Source of the DNA: Athripsodes cinereus
Lineage: Eukaryota; Arthropoda; Insecta; Trichoptera; Leptoceridae
NCBI GenBank assembly: GCA_947579605.1
Contig: OX388322.1
Span: forward strand, 11,718,001-11,782,000
DNA length: 64,000 bases
Direction of reading: 5' to 3'
The position numbers were made by a program, and so were the translations under genes. The notes beneath the pieces were generated by a model. That model did not search any database, had not been told where the DNA came from, and saw nothing but the letters and a program-made list of their open reading frames with translations. Numbering within the stretch: position 1 is the first letter of the stretch; each line of letters starts with the position of its first letter. This document shows, one piece after another, positions 1 through 11,829 of the stretch.

Positions 1-56
1 TCACTCTACTAACATTATTCTTTTACACGCTGCTTTATTGTTTGTTGAGATTCCAC

Positions 57-923
57 TAGAGGGTTACTCCCGGGAATTCCCGCCTGGGAATTCCCGGGAA
101 AACCCTCTAATTTTTATTTCCCGTTTCCCGGGAAAAAAACGAATCCTTTCCCGGGAAAAAATACAAATTATTAGTCATGCAGATTGCCATACCGATACCG
201 AAATCTTTGTTTAGTTAACTGTAATAGTCGTGATAAACTTGTAGAAGCTGACAAATATTTTGATATGAAAATATGAAAAATAATATTAATTACCAATAAA
301 AGTGTTATACTTTAAAAAAAAAACTTAATTATAGCTTCAATGTATTCGTTTGAAAGAAGCATATTATTCTAAATATAATTCGAAATCGGAGGTGTGTTTG
401 GCCGACAATGTATAAGAATCCTACAATTTTTCATGGTTTTTTTTTACATATTTCGAAAAGTTAGATAGTTCTTAAAAATATTAGTGCAGCCAACTGTCAT
501 TTTTTGTTTTATTCATGGATATTAACCGATATAAAAAATCTTTTTTTGTCGAAATTTCTCATTTTTTAAAGTCAAAAATCTTTAAAAAGCTTTGCCAAAA
601 TCCATAACATTTTTTTGCTTGATAGGATGATCAAAAATTAAAAGTTTATATATTTTGTAAACAATTTTCATTTTGATATAACAAAGAGTACCTAAATAAA
701 TCTCGTCAGTCAGCTATTTAGTTTTTTTTAAGCAAATTACTTATATTGGTAACAAAAATTTGTTTTTTTTTTATCAAATCAAAATGTTTGCAAGGGTCAA
801 CAAGTTATGAGAGTTTTTATACCAAATTTGTTGAAAATTGAATCTTTATAAATATAATAATGAATTTCCCGGGATTCCCGGGAATCCCGGGAACAAAAAT
901 AATCCGGGAAAAGATACCCTCTA
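57..923. mobile_element. Non-autonomous hAT-type element with CCCGGG-rich ends
   Basis: Bounded by TAGAGGGT and its inverse ACCCTCTA, and flanked by a perfect 8-bp duplication GATTCCAC (49-56 and 924-931), as in hAT transposition. Subterminal regions on both sides carry repeated palindromic CCCGGGAATTCCCG-like motifs (about 70-155 and 865-910). The interior is AT-rich with no transposase. Confidence 0.8.
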
Positions 924-931
924 GATTCCAC

Positions 932-2351
932 GCAGCTTAGCTTCTTGTTTTTAATACAGAATGTTTTGTTTCTATGCACCATATTCTATATATTTTTTTA
1001 AAAATATATTTAAATTATTTATCCGCCTACATAAATGTATTCCTTATATAAAAAAATATTAAGCAACTGAAAAATTATTAATAACACTGTCATATTTTCA
1101 CTATATTTTATTAAGACTCTAACGTTTTCACCCACTTCAATGGACATTCTCAAGAGTACAGTACTCTGTTAACACAAACACCCTTCAACAATTAAAAAAA
1201 ATATTAATACTTGTTCTGTTAGTATAAAGGTTTCACTTGCTTACTCTTTGCTATACACTGATAACAAGCAGTTGCATATATGCCAAATTAGGTGTTATAA
1301 TTTATCCTGTTGAGTTTCATTAAATAATAGATCTCACACCCTTTTCTATTAGTTTTCGAGTGTCCTGTAAGAAGAAAGTAAGTATTCGAAAAACTTCAAT
1401 GATAAAAAAACGTTTTCAGTTCAGTGATGAAGTATGCCATATCCATCCATAACTGTTATTGGGACGTAGAAGACAACTTGCATGTTTGTTACGTGCATAT
1501 GTCTTCCAACAAACCCAAAGTGTGACGTTATAATTCTCTTACTACTCTGTAAAGTTAGTTGGAAGATAACGCATTCTAGCGATAAATTTGCCCTCTGTAT
1601 ATTAAATTGTATAACATATAATTTTATGATACTTTGTAATGATTTATTAATATTACAACCGATGTACAGTGAAGAATAAAATAAATAAATAAAAATTAAT
1701 TCATGAAAAACGTAAACTAATAAAAACTTATACTAGGTAATTTTAAAACTCTTTTTTAATAACATACTCAGTCAGATAGATCTAATGACATAGGTACAAT
1801 GTTCTCAAAATACTAGAAAAAATTAATGGATTAATAAATAAATAGGATCAATAAAATTATGGGGATATTCGTAATGAAAATGTCAATTAATCTGAAACCA
1901 GTGTAGGTACCAAAAATACGATTATAGAATCAATTTATTTATATTTATAGCTTTAAAATTCACGGAAAATATGAATAGAATAATATCGTGGTATCGGTGA
2001 TTCATCATTTTACCCTGTATGACCTCAAACAATTATATTGTTACAAATTAACATATTGTTGTTATATTCACACAAGCTTACAGGTCAGAGTAAAGAGTAT
2101 TATTCTATTTAAAGGAAGTATTAGAAGTAAGGAATATGTGAGAAGTTAGCCATTACCATAAAAAAATATATATTAAACGTGATAGCAGAGATAGGCAAAC
2201 ATTGGTGAATGACAGTTATTTATAAATATTTTTTTGCTTTTATTTATCAACATTTGTAACATACTGCATTCATAACAATAATTTAAAGGAGTTTTATAAA
2301 AAATATGACCTTTAAATACCAGTACATTGCGCATAGATATTATGTTCCATC
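932..2351. other. AT-rich intergenic DNA with two anonymous repeat copies
   Basis: No host gene seen. It holds a plus-oriented copy of the GTTTTCGAGTGTCCTGTAAG repeat family (about 1325-1510) followed by a plus copy of the (AAAT)n-tailed family (about 1545-1693). The rest is unassigned. Confidence 0.5.
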
Positions 2352-2512
2352 TGTATTATTATTTTTTAAATCTTTATTTCATTTTATTCGTTCTTTACTG
2401 TAAATTAATCACAATATATACAATTTTATAGAAAAATGCATACAAATTACATATAATCAATATACAGAGAGCTTGTTTATTGCAGAGGCACGATCTCTTC
2501 CAACTAACCAAA
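2352..2512 (-). repeat. (AAAT)n-tailed dispersed repeat, reverse copy
   Basis: In reverse orientation it shows the family head GTTAGTTGGAAGAGATCG and the GTAAAGAACGAATAAAAT-type tail. It is related to the plus copies at 1545, 15360, 34877, 42349 and 54585. Confidence 0.6.
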
Positions 2513-2941
2513 AATATTATCATTTTGTAGATTAGTCAATTAATCAATTTTTGTAGAGTAATGTAAATAAAATGTTATTTATCCAATATCACTGAAAATA
2601 ATATACAGAAATAATTAATAAATGTAGAAATATAACGATATCTTTAGTTTTAGTTAACCGTATTAGTTATTTACTCGATGTTTTATTTATCGATCGATTT
2701 TTTCGATTTCGTCGATCTTTTATTTATCCATCTATACCGGATACCCTTATGACATCTCCCACAAGAGGGGTAAGTCAGTGGATGAACTAAATCTAATGAC
2801 CAAGCAAGTCGGCCTCTTCTGATTTAAATTTTTCATATTTCAAAATTCTTGGTAAAGTTTTCGATACACATATCTAATAGTATTCAAATCAACGAAGGCT
2901 CCCGTTATATGATCCCTGATATAACTTACAACCATATAGGA

Positions 2942-3148
2942 CAGTGTTTCCCAAAGTTGACTGGGCTCCGACCCATCTAGGAAAAATTTCCAATCTTGGG
3001 ACCCGCCTTTTAGCTTTTTTCTTCAAACATTGCTCCAACAACATTTTTTTATTCATGTCTTATACGGTGGTGAATCGTCCATTAGGACCCACTAAATATT
3101 CGATCACGACCCACTGGTGGGTCGCGACCCATAGTTTGGGAAATACTG
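2942..3148. mobile_element. hAT MITE, 207 bp
   Basis: Terminal inverted repeats CAGTGTTTCCCAAAG and TTTGGGAAATACTG, flanked by an exact 8-bp duplication ATATAGGA (2934-2941, 3149-3156). The interior has GGTGGGTCGCGACCC-type palindromes seen in other hAT MITEs. No transposase. Confidence 0.85.
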
Positions 3149-3349
3149 ATATAGGATAGTCTGTTCAAATGGACACAAGCAAAGTTGATGTTGTTCCGTG
3201 TTGTAATACAGGGAGGAATACTGATATATTATTATGTACCTACTGTTCATACAACGACAGGTGGTCGTCTTTATATCCGTGCTACTTGATTATTATACAT
3301 TTAGGTATTATGCATATTATCATTATACTGTGCATTGTTATTATCGTAC

Positions 3350-3425
3350 GTGGGAATAGAACTCGGTACCCTTTGTTACGCTCCAGCGCTTCACACTCAG
3401 TCGCGGACCAGCTTACGATACGATA
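3350..3425 (-). repeat. Degenerate tRNA-derived SINE head
   Basis: On the minus strand a B-box-like GAGTTCTATTCCC follows a region that could be a decayed A box. No clear tail or target duplication. Confidence 0.35.
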
Positions 3426-5042
3426 TTTTTATATACCTATCTTGTGACTATACTTTAGATACCTATTACTATTAATGCTACATTGCTTTGGATTTTGTTA
3501 CCAAACTTTATTTTTTAAATTTGCCTTAGGAAATGGAGTAAAGACAATGAATTATCACGCTTAATTTCGCTTATTTATTATTTGTTATTTTTTACTGTTT
3601 TATTCTACATCCATCTCGGAACCATTAATAATTCATTACTGAATGGATTTGTATTGATGACAAATCTATTTATTCATTAAAAACTTATTGTTTATTTATT
3701 TTAATACTTTATTTTGTTCAGATTCACAGGTTCATTACATTTTTTTTATTTTATTAATTTCCTGTTTTTGACGAGCTCCGTGGAGTCTTTGGCAAAAGAA
3801 AAGGTCTTGCACTCTTTAATGAAAGTTATCAAGTATAAATTCTGGATGTCAATATTGTATTAACGGCACAGTGAGGACGGCACAACTACATATGTTCTGT
3901 GTTCATATTATCGAGTGAGTCCGTTAGCTACCCCACTTATAGTAGATGTTGTGACGGTATATATAGATTGATAAAGATATATTGATTGAAGTATTGTATA
4001 AAGTTTTTTACTATGCAGATTTTTTTTATTATTTAATTTGGATGTAGCTAATACGTATACAGTTTTTTCTGTCGAAATCCTTTTAGGAACGTGTATTCTA
4101 TTTATCATCATAATAAATAAACATAAGGTTTTATTTATGATTCACAACGATTCTCTACAAACTAAAATTCTTTGCTGTTTATTTATTTAGGTTGGTAAGA
4201 TAACTTAACTTAAGTAGATACCTAAATATTGGAAAATGTCGTAATGAGATACCTAGATAGGTCTATGAACGTTGGTTTTTTAAAAGTTATCAGAAAATTG
4301 AAATATTTTAGAGTGATTATTGGTGGTCACTTTATCTCGATTGGTTTGTTTTAGCACTAGTTACTAGTAAGTCTATTTATTTTTATATATTTATTTCAGC
4401 TATTTTAAAAAGCTGGTACCCATCACAACATGTACCGACTGTTTTCTGAAAAAGCGCTCAATAGAATATTTTTATTTTATGTCTCAATATTTCCGCGAAG
4501 TTTGAATTTATTTATCTTAGAATCAACTCTAACGATTTACCGTATCTTGCGTAATATTTTCATAACATTGATGATTTAACAAGAAGGTAGGTACGTAGTT
4601 AAATATTTTTTTGACGGATTAACGCTTAACTTAATGATTAAATTTTTGAGTAACGATTTCCATCTCTGGTTATGGATATTGTGTTATAGCAATAGCATAG
4701 CATATGGCGGAGGGCTATAATATAACGTGTTTATTACATACATTAATAACATAAATATTAGTTAAAATTATGTATACACTACGTAGGTCTTGCACAGGCA
4801 CACACATCAAATCAGAAGAGTACCTTTTTATATAACAAATTACAATCTCATTTAAATTTGATGATTTTGTAACTCATAATAATGATTTATTAGACGATTT
4901 GATGTGATAACTTTGTTTAGTTTCCTATACATATATCTATTTCAATACACCATCTTTTACTAGTGTTGCAGCCAGTGACTAATTTAACTATGCGAACATA
5001 TAAGGCCTTCTTACATAAATTACACATATCAATATTTTTTTT

Positions 5043-5295
5043 TCCACGATTCCGCGGAATACACGACAAAGAATTGGTCTTCCACTCTTTTCCGTGGGTT
5101 TTCGAGTTTTCTGTAAGAGGCAGGCGTTCGAAGAAATAAAGTCGTATTAAATTTTAAGTTCAGCGATGAGGTTTGACACATCTTGAATGTCTTGAAATTT
5201 TGTTGGCACGAAGAATACAGCTTGTATGTTTATTACATGCGACTGGTCTGTTGGCTACCCCAATTGTCGGATATGCAGTGATGGTATATTTTGTA
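5043..5295 (+). repeat. Long copy of the anonymous dispersed family
   Basis: Starts near ATTCCGCGGAATACACG and passes through GTTTTCGAG..CTGTAAGAGGC, CAGCGATGAGGTTTG and a GGCACG..GAATAC motif, ending near ATATGCAGTGATGGTATA. The same order of motifs recurs at 1325, 13748 and 39965 (plus) and, reversed, at 6660, 21940, 28770, 30635 and 47700. Confidence 0.6.
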
Positions 5296-5456
5296 GTATG
5301 AATAACGAAATAAGGCGTCCATTCTGTATGTTTTAATTTTTGTGATGTAGTAACTATGATATAGAGAAATTAGTGATCTAGGTACTTTCTTGATTTGAAG
5401 TATGCCCAAATGGACCCAGATACTATCGCAATAAGCATATTGCTTACTTGGCTTAG

Positions 5457-5513
5457 TTCGTCGGTAGCCTGGAGGTAGAGTCTCTGTCTCATAACAAAAA
5501 CCCAAATACATAT
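5457..5513 (+). repeat. Internally deleted tRNA-derived SINE
   Basis: The A-box segment GGTAGCCTGGAGGTAGAGTC is joined directly to the family's 3' motif AACCCAAATAC. The B box and body are missing. Confidence 0.6.
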
Positions 5514-7999
5514 TTTTAAAAAAGATTTTCTTAAAAGATTTCTTGTATAATTAACTATGTATGCAACTTGGAACAAGAAGCTATGTAGTTAAAATTATTT
5601 ATTAGTTTTACTTCATACCGCTTTAAAGGTTTAAGTAAATAGGTAGAATATATGTATAAACAGCGTATTGATCAATTACACTTCCCTGTGTGGGTGATTA
5701 ACACCTTCAAAAGATTCTTTGTGTACAGATTAAAATGCATTTACATTAAATAAAACAAACAAGATACGTACCTCATATGACTTACATTAACCAGATTCTC
5801 TTTTTATACATTGCCCAACCCATCAAACTGTTAGATATACACTTAATAGTTAGGTATATGCAATCTTCTCTGTAATTATTATTGTCGAATATAGCGCCCT
5901 AGGCGTTTTGTTAAATGGCAACCCGTGTCAAATATTTCTGCGAGTTGGTTTTGAGGTAAACATTGAAATAAGATGTAAAATTTCTAGAATAAAATATTTA
6001 TACTCTTTAAACATGCTTCTTACTCAAGCATTTTATTATTTATACCTTATTTTAAATACATTTTTCATTTATTTCCCGACTTCTTACGGAGTAGATATTT
6101 ATTATAGTATCTAATTGTTAAAATTATATTAAGTTCAAAAGCAGTAAATTAATTGGGTTATATGTACAGCTAGTTGTTTCTTTTTAGGATACCGTATTCT
6201 ATGTTACTGTTTTTGAAAATAATATATAAAAATTAATCATAATATTTCACGATGTTTCATTTCGTAAATTTAAATCTGTTAGCCTGATGATTCGCAATGC
6301 ACCCTTCCTATGACAAAGACTTCAGAGCACTGGCGATGTCGTGGGAAGTTGTGATTCATTTGGCGCAGAGACGCTTTGAATGAATAATGATGGTTTCTGC
6401 GTTGAAGGGTGAGATGGTGAATGAGTCTGATGATGATTCTTGGACTTTCAATCTAGAGATTTCAAGCTTGAATCCTCTCGCTGCCTTTTTATTCCATTTT
6501 TTGAGATGTAGTTCTCCTCTTTTTGTAAAATAAGTGGAGTGAATAATAATTATCAGTTGTATCATTTTATAACATAATCATTGCACTAAGCCAGTGGCGT
6601 GTCTTTCATACAAGCCGAAAAGCTCATTTAACCTGAGATTTCTTGGTTAAAGAATAAAATAAAAAGATACCACTACTATACCTTCACGACTTGTTTCACA
6701 AGTGGGGTAACGCACGTAAAAAACATGTAATCTATCTTCTCCGTGCCAACAAAAAAAAAAAAAATAAGAAATTCAGAATGGGTGGCAAACCTTATCGCTA
6801 AATTTAAGATGTAAATGCTTTTATTTCTTCGAATTTTTTCGAAACAAGACACTCGAAAACCTATGGAAAAGAGTGGGATACCATTTTATGCTGGGTGCTC
6901 CACGGAAATAAAATTATTTTTAATTTGTTTTGTCGGAATAAGGTTATAAAAGGGATCTTCAGGTATGGCCTACCCAATAAAAAGACTCTAGACACGCTAC
7001 TGCACTAATGTCGACCTTCATTTCGTAATGAATGAATATTATATTGGAACCAATACTCAGTATAGGTAATTCTAAACATAGGGATGCAATCATCATTGGA
7101 ACGATTTCAATCCAGAAACTCATTACGTGTGTCCAAACTAAAATAGAATTACTCTGTTTACGTGTTTGTCTGTATGTTCCACGTTGCTTCAAGTTGCCTA
7201 CGGACCTTGGATATCAAAATTAGCGCGTAACAACGACAATAAAACATATTTTACAACAGCGTTAAGTCAGATTAATTACCAGAATTATCCGTGAAATTGA
7301 ATTTATCTTCTAGAAATATTAAATAACATTTTCTTGTTCCAACGAATACCTACTCTATTATTTCTGATGAATGGCTTAGAAATTTAGCAGTGAAATTCGT
7401 TATAAAATATTGATTATGAAGTAAATGTCTAATTTTGAAATAATTCGTACAACAAGTACAAAATCTAGGAAATTATCGAAAGAAGTTTTTGCAATTTCAA
7501 TTTAATCTCAAATTTAGCTGGTCTGCTGGCTGATGACTTGTAGGATATGGGAAAACTATTTAACTGACATTTTATTTGCACACTGTAGTAAATTTACAAA
7601 ATGATTGACAAACGTCGGGACATCAGTCCTGTCTTTTTCTAAAGGGAATTCATTTGCAGCAGTGATATGTTATTTGCAGTAGGAAATTTATGTATTGCTA
7701 ACTACAATATTTACAGTTTGCCTTGATTTTTCGGTGGTAAGCTTATTCGTAATAGATTGAATTTTAACTACGTAATAATACTTTATTTTATTTGATAAAC
7801 AAATACTTATGTTTTACACAATAACATACTTTAATATAAATTATAATATACTTATAGTAGGTATTTACGAGTACATTGCAGGCATTAAGAAGTTACTTTT
7901 GACGTGGTCTTAAGAGTTCTCATGTCATTCACTACTTAGATACATATTCTTAAAGCAGTCTCATCCCTTGTTATACCCATCTGCTAAATATTATATATA

Positions 8000-9761
8000 C
8001 AGTAGTGGCCATAAGTATGGACACTTTTTTAAAATTTGTGAAAATGATCAATAACACATGATTTTCTTATATTTCTCATTAAAATTATGAGGTTTTCACT
8101 TTTGATTATTATTGTATAATATGTTTTGCGAAATAAAAACCAAAAATTTTGCTGTTAAATTATTTTTTAGTAAAAAAAAACAGTTTGGAATAAATTATAG
8201 CTCACAAATAAAAAAATTAATGAAAGTAAAAAATCGTAATAAATATGTTTTTTTTTTTAAATGTTCAATATTTTGTCGGATACCCATGGTTTTTTATCAC
8301 CGCATCTATTCTTCTTGGCATCGAGTCTACCAAGTTCTCCAGATCCTCCTGATTTATTACCTTAAACAAGGATTTTATGATGGCCTCGATCAACTCTCTT
8401 TTATTGGAAGGCTTTTCTGTCCTAACCAACTTTTTCAGCCTACACCACAAGTTTTCTATCGGGTTTAGGTCTGGACTATTTCCAGGCCACTTTAACACTT
8501 TAATTTTTTTTTGTTTCAAACCACTTTTTCACACTTTTGGCGGTGTGACAAGGAGCACTGTCCTGCTGGAATACACAAGATTCTGTTTTTCCGTCAAACA
8601 ACTCTCGGATTGTTGGAAGCAGTTTGGTTTCCAGGATTGTTTCTTGGTACTTTTGTGCATTCAAAATGCCATCCACAATTTGAAGACGTCCCACAGAGTT
8701 CCTGGTCATGCATCCCCATACCATTACGCTGATTGGATGCTTCATAGTCACTAATGTGCATTCTGGTAAGAGATCTTCCCCGGGTCGTCTCCTCACATAC
8801 TGCATACCATCACTTCCAAAAATGGAAATTTTCGTCTCATCGCTCCAAATTACATTTGCCCAGTCTTCTTTTGTCCTCCCTTTATGTTCTTTTGCCCAAA
8901 TCAACCGATTTTCTCTTTGTTTTTTATTCAAGTATGGCTTTTTTCTGGGTCTTCTTGCTTTAAGTCCATTGTCTACGAGTCTTCGGCGAATTGTTCTTGC
9001 ACTTACAGCAACTCCAGTGTCTCCTAATTCATTTCTTATGTCTTCGAATGTGACTCTTCGATTTTTTATAGCAAGTCTTACTATTTTTCTGTCATCGGCA
9101 CCAGTTGTTTTGCGTGGTTTTCCTGATTTGCTTGCATTTTTGAAACTTTTAGTCATCCTGAACCTCTCACAGGCCTTTCGTACCCCAGATTTTGAGGCTC
9201 CGTTACCCAACTTTTTGGCGATTTCCGCATAGGTATATCCTTCCTCTCGTAAAGTAAATGCTTTACTACGTTTTGTAGGTGACCAATATCCAGAAACCAT
9301 TTCAAAAAAAAAAAAATCTTGTATGCGACACAAAATAACAACAGACTGTAGACTTACGAAAGTTCGAGACCAACTAAAAACTGAATAACTAATGCATTTT
9401 ATTTATACTGTCAATAAACAATAAATGTGAAGATAGTTAAAGAATGGCTCAATACTTAAATATAAAAATAATTACTTTAATATTTAAAAAACAAAGAAGA
9501 AAGTGAATTTCATTCATTAAGGAGCGAATGTCATTAGGGATAATTATGACTCATTAATGAGGGTGGTTGAAAAAACCCATTAAAATAAGGTAAAATACCA
9601 GTGACTCATCCAAGACATAATATAATCTTAATAAGAATAGAGCTAGTAAGACATTTTAATCATAAAAATAAAATGTTTTAATGAGTAAGTGCATAAAAAA
9701 CCCAACTTATCTAGGAATTACAACGAAATTCTAAAAGTGTCCATACTTATGGCCACTACTG
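8000..9761 (-). mobile_element. Tc1-like DNA transposon with perfect 29-bp inverted repeats
   Basis: Ends are CAGTAGTGGCCATAAGTATG... and its exact inverse, continuing through GACAC and a T/A run (8000-8028 and 9733-9761), flanked by TA (7998-7999, 9762-9763). It contains a single minus-strand transposase gene with one frameshift. The perfect termini suggest recent insertion. Confidence 0.92.
8265..9300 (-). pseudogene. Tc1-family DD34E transposase, one-base frameshift
   Basis: Read from 9300 (MVSGYWSP; an upstream in-frame Met at 9333 is probably not used) the product has a paired-like helix-turn-helix N-terminus, the first Asp in VIWSDETK, the second in FQQDSAPCHTA and the Glu in NSPDLNPIENLW. 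The frame breaks in an A homopolymer near 8512-8520: the first frame stops after WFETKKN and the second resumes at KIKVLKW. With one A fewer, the spacing between the second Asp and Glu is exactly 34 residues, the Tc1 value. It could be a true mutation, a sequencing homopolymer error or programmed slippage; mutation or error is more likely. Confidence 0.9.
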
Positions 9762-9938
9762 TAACTATGTTTGTTTGTATATCACTACACTACAAGTTAC
9801 TTATCTATGGATGTACAACAACTCTTCATAAATGTCCGTGGTGTGTTTCCCTTATACACAGTAAGTATTATAAATATAAAACACTACGCAAAGTAGCAGC
9901 ATAACAATGTTATTAAGTAGATATGAACCTACATCTTA

Positions 9939-10452
9939 TGTGGTGTTCTCACTTTGGCGAATATCGCCAGAGCACCAAAATATCGCCAGCCATTTGAACC
10001 GTGTGAACAAAATGACAGCTAGTCTGAAACGATAAAAACCAGTAGAAACGATATCGTCTCGAGTTGACCACCTTCCAACTTTCTCCCCCGATTGAACGAT
10101 TTGCGCATGCGCAGATGTGCGCGGCGTTCGTATCTATGATAAAAACTTTATAACCTATGACAGCTGTTATTTTTGTTGTTGGTTTGTGGCGTTTGTTTCC
10201 TTAATTAAAAGGCGCCTTATAACCTCTACTATAACATTTTCGACTAAAAATAAATACTTCGCGATCTCCATCTCGACGTCCGCCATTTTGAAAACAGTGT
10301 CAAAATCAAAGCGCATCTGACAGATCGTTTCTATATCGGTGGACTGTGTGAACAGGTGTGACGATCAATGGATATCCGGCGAATTTTGGTTTTTCGCCTC
10401 GCGATATATTTTGAAATTCGCCTGGCGATATTTGCCAAATGTGAACACCCCA
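9939..10452. mobile_element. Harbinger-like MITE, copy 1 (514 bp)
   Basis: Inverted ends TGTGGTGTTCTCAC / GTGAACACCCCA, followed inside by TTTGGCGAATATCGCC. Flanked by TTA on both sides (9936-9938, 10453-10455), the PIF/Harbinger target duplication. A second copy lies at 58616-59152. The minus strand has a 39-codon frame from ATGGCGGACGTCGAGATGG (about 10296 down to 10177) that may be the start of a lost transposon gene. An NRF1-type palindrome TGCGCATGCGCA is present near 10100. Confidence 0.75.
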
Positions 10453-10455
10453 TTA

Positions 10456-11620
10456 AATAGTTGAGGTTATAAAATAATATAACGTACCTATCATGAGTTT
10501 GTTGTTGATGTTGCTGCTGTTTGTCCCACAATTTTGAAACAATAAAGTTATTATGTATTGTTTGTTGTGTGATTGTTGCCAGAAGTTTATTTAAGAACTT
10601 GAGAAAGGATTTAATGAAGCTAAGCCCGATAGATATTTCAATATGTCCTTAGGGGTGAGCTCCACCTTAACGTGACTAGTTTTGTTTTATAAATCCGATA
10701 AACTTCAACCTATCCTAACTTTTTTTTACACCAAAAAGTTAATTAATGTATTTTAAAATTGATAGATTTACTACTATTATTAACATTAAATGCGTATCAA
10801 TAATATTTAATTATCGGTGGATGGCGCTTACAGTAGCTGCCTGAAGCCTTTAACATAGAGTATAATAATATTACCTTTAACGTCTCGCTTTTAAAAATTA
10901 AAATATTGTCTTAAATCGATTTATAATAACAAATTCATAGTGCCAATAAATACTTAAAAAATATATTTATTCAAAATTATCAACCTTTCCTTTCCAGTTT
11001 ATTTTTTTGACAAATTATGACAACATTTCCCTATCTGAAAATTTGCAACGCTTTGTAAATGAATTAATTTTACTGTCGAATGAATCTATGCAACTTTTAA
11101 AATAAGAAATGAATCTATGGTTGCTATGAACCAATGGAAAACAGGTGGCGGTCAGACTCCGCGCCAAATGTCACATTTAAAAATAGAACTTTGTGAAAAG
11201 TCTTGTAGAAATATTAATAAGTAGGTACGTATCTATAATATATTATTATGATTTCACTTCACACGATTATTTTGCACAAATTCTCTGTTTTTTTCGCGAA
11301 TGTTACATCAATGCGTAGTCGCGTCTGTAATTTTTTTTAATTTCCTCAATTATTTTGATGATGGCAGTTCATTGACATTAATAAGAATACCAAGGACCAT
11401 TTAGTAGGAAAGATACATAATAAAATAATAATGGCATATTTCTGACTAATATTGGGCTAGAAAATATAATTTTGCCGAATGTTGTGGACTGCCGTAGGTT
11501 GAACATTATTCTCGATGCAGAGTATCCAATACAGAAAAATATCGCAATGTATTTTAAATTATTATGTATATACCTACTTTGCATCTCAATATTTTTTTGA
11601 TTAAGTATATTTTTGTGTAT
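10456..11620. other. Gene-free stretch
   Basis: AT-rich DNA with no exon-like coding and no transposon termini recognised. A short less AT-rich patch near 11140-11180 is unassigned. Confidence 0.4.
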
Positions 11621-11621
11621 C

Positions 11622-11829
11622 ATTTTTTTTAATGATATATTTGAGTTTTGTTATAAACCCAAATACAACCCTACCTCATCTCACTCAACACACACTCACT
11701 CTCAATACAACCCATCTCACAGTAAGCTAAAAGCTTGTGTCGTGAAAGGAGAGTTTTGCCGGCACCTGGGATCGAACCACAGACCCCTTGTTCAGGAGGC
11801 CGAGACTCTACCTCCAGGCTACCGACGAA
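11622..11829 (-). repeat. tRNA-derived SINE copy
   Basis: In reverse orientation: A box TAGCCTGGAGGTAGAGTC, B box GGTTCGATCCCAGG, then CCGGCAAAACTC, ACACAAGCTTTTAGCTTACTG and an AACCCAAATAC-type 3' region ending in an A-rich tail. This copy has extra CACTCACTC sequence in its 3' part. Confidence 0.75.

Larger units (their letters stand above)
3450..7990. other. Gene-free AT-rich DNA with scattered repeat fragments
   Basis: No host exons seen. It contains copies of the anonymous TGTCCTGTAAG/ATGCCGTGATGG family (plus near 3895-3960 and 5043-5295; minus near 6660-6910), a deleted SINE head at 5457-5513, and a LINE 3'-end fragment near 6330-6415 (GGCGCAGAGACGCT, related to the minus-strand copy at 46561-46710). 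Confidence 0.5.

Noticed and set aside
1482..1679. 65-codon plus-strand frame
   Set aside because: It coincides with two dispersed repeats and has no splice context or domain.
8377..9232. Plus-strand open frames opposite the Tc1 transposase
   Set aside because: Antisense shadows; the minus strand carries the helix-turn-helix and DDE motifs.
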